Part shown: piece after piece, positions 12,147-12,876 of the stretch
How positions within the stretch are numbered: the stretch's first letter is position 1
Layout of the letters: each line of letters starts with the position of its first letter
Notes under the pieces: model-generated
Told to the model about the DNA's origin: nothing
Seen by the model: the letters and a program-made list of their open reading frames with translations, nothing else
The model's database searches: none
Made by a program: the position numbers and the translations under genes
Source of the DNA: Christensenella sp. UBA6420
Lineage (GTDB): Bacteria > Bacillota > Clostridia > Christensenellales > DTU072
Direction of reading: 5' to 3'
NCBI GenBank assembly: GCA_002439705.1
Contig: DJPE01000010.1
Location: forward strand, 1 to 12,876
DNA: 12,876 nucleotides

Positions 12147-12876
12147 ATGGCAGTATTCAGTAAAGAAAAAATAAGAAATATCGCTCTTATCGGACACGGC
12201 GGCGAAGGAAAAACTTCCCTTCTAGAAGCTATGCTCTTTAATACGAAAGCTATTGACCGACTCGGTAAAGTTGACGACGGTACTACCGTAAGCGACTATG
12301 ACGCCGAAGAAATCAACAGAAAGATGAGTATTTCTCTTTCTATGAGTTACGTTCTTTATAAGGATTATAAAATCAACGTAATAGATACCCCCGGATTCTT
12401 CGATTTTGAAGGAGAAATGGTGGGCGCTCTTACCGTTTGCGACGGCGCTATCGTAGTCACTCAGGCAAGCGGCAGCCTTAGCGTGGGCGCAGAAAAAGCT
12501 CTCGACTACTGCACCGAACGCAAAATCCCCGTAATTTTGTTTATTAACGGCTTAAATAAAGAAAACAGCAACTTCTTTACCACCGTAGACGCTATTAAGG
12601 CAAAATACGGAAGTAAAGTATGCGCGATAGAATTCCCGATTACCGAAGGCACGAACATGCAAGGATACGTGGACGTGCTTACCGGCAAGGCGTACGACGT
12701 AAACGGAGCGGAAATTGCCGTTCCCGCAAATCTTACCGACGCTATAAACGCCGACAATGCCGAACTTACCGAAACCGTAGCTTCCGCAAGCGAAGAACTT
12801 ATGGAAAAATTCTTCGACGGCGTAGAACTTACGAAAGAAGACAAGATAGGCGGAATGAAGACCCTTATCGCGGCGG
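12147..12876 (+). CDS. EF-G-like translational GTPase, 3'-truncated, with degenerate G4 motif
   Basis: The frame is open from ATG 12147 to the right edge, giving 243 residues of the N-terminal GTPase domain of a protein usually about 680-700 residues long. Seen: the G1 P-loop GHGGEGKTSLLEAM (residues 16-29); a switch-I equivalent DYDAEEINRKMSISLS (50-65); G3 VIDTPGFFDFEGEM (78-91); QASGSLSVGAEKALDY (106-121), matching the conserved SGVEVGTEKA of EF-G; and FINGLNKENSNFF (132-144) at the G4 position, where EF-G has FINKMDRENADF. P-loop and DTPG are intact, but NKxD has become NGLN (134-137), and the catalytic His after DTPG is Phe84. It is therefore an EF-G paralogue (EF-G2-like) rather than the main FusA. 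The function of such paralogues is not well established. The ATG is set by CAGGAG six bases upstream. Confidence 0.85.
   Translation, partial: MAVFSKEKIRNIALIGHGGEGKTSLLEAMLFNTKAIDRLGKVDDGTTVSDYDAEEINRKMSISLSMSYVLYKDYKINVIDTPGFFDFEGEMVGALTVCDGAIVVTQASGSLSVGAEKALDYCTERKIPVILFINGLNKENSNFFTTVDAIKAKYGSKVCAIEFPITEGTNMQGYVDVLTGKAYDVNGAEIAVPANLTDAINADNAELTETVASASEELMEKFFDGVELTKEDKIGGMKTLIAA

Noticed and set aside
1..12876. CRISPR arrays, insertion sequences, tRNA or rRNA genes, prophage or toxin-antitoxin modules
   Set aside because: Read for repeats with regular spacing, transposase or integrase motifs, tRNA-like arms and small gene pairs; none found.

Overview
The window looks like a piece of a low-to-mid GC Bacillota chromosome, probably an uncultured Clostridia-type gut or anaerobe lineage. 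Four things point there: an N-terminally extended ribosomal protein L27 encoded next to its dedicated protease Prp, an L21-type mRNA leader, the maf-mreB gene order, and sigma-A-type promoters with strong GGAGG ribosome binding sites. The genus cannot be named from the sequence. I see no mobile element, CRISPR array, rRNA or tRNA gene. The window is chromosomal housekeeping DNA with some diverged paralogues rather than an obvious genomic island.

Layout from left to right: (1) the 3' part of an amidohydrolase gene, followed one base later by a TrmO-type tRNA methyltransferase gene and a probable terminator. (2) A single-gene unit for an M18 aminopeptidase with its own extended -10 promoter, closed by a hairpin that also serves the converging gene. 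(3) A minus-strand lipoprotein gene under a near-consensus promoter. (4) A regulatory stretch of about 390 bases, then the plus-strand unit rplU-prp-rpmA-ogg-NYN protein, closed by a terminator. (5) A second unit, ppx/gppA-type phosphatase, maf and an MreB-like actin homologue, tightly overlapped and driven by a TTGAAA-17-TATAAT promoter. (6) A single gene for a two-transmembrane, Wzz-like protein with a 12-bp hairpin in its short 5' leader and a very strong terminator. (7) The 5' part of an EF-G-like GTPase gene that runs off the right edge.

How the genes work together: rplU, prp and rpmA form the standard ribosome large-subunit cassette, in which Prp trims the L27 precursor. The 8-oxoguanine glycosylase and the NYN-domain protein follow in the same direction without a visible terminator and may be co-transcribed. 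The ppx-maf-mreB-like unit joins polyphosphate/(p)ppGpp metabolism, nucleotide-pool or septum-linked Maf activity, and a cell-shape protein homologue.

No wholly new multi-gene system is evident. The points most worth a second look are three proteins with altered nucleotide-site residues (the MreB-like protein, the EF-G-like protein and the Ppx-like protein), the leader hairpin before the Wzz-like gene, a palindrome cluster upstream of ppx, and the strongly optimised codon use of the NYN gene compared with its neighbour.
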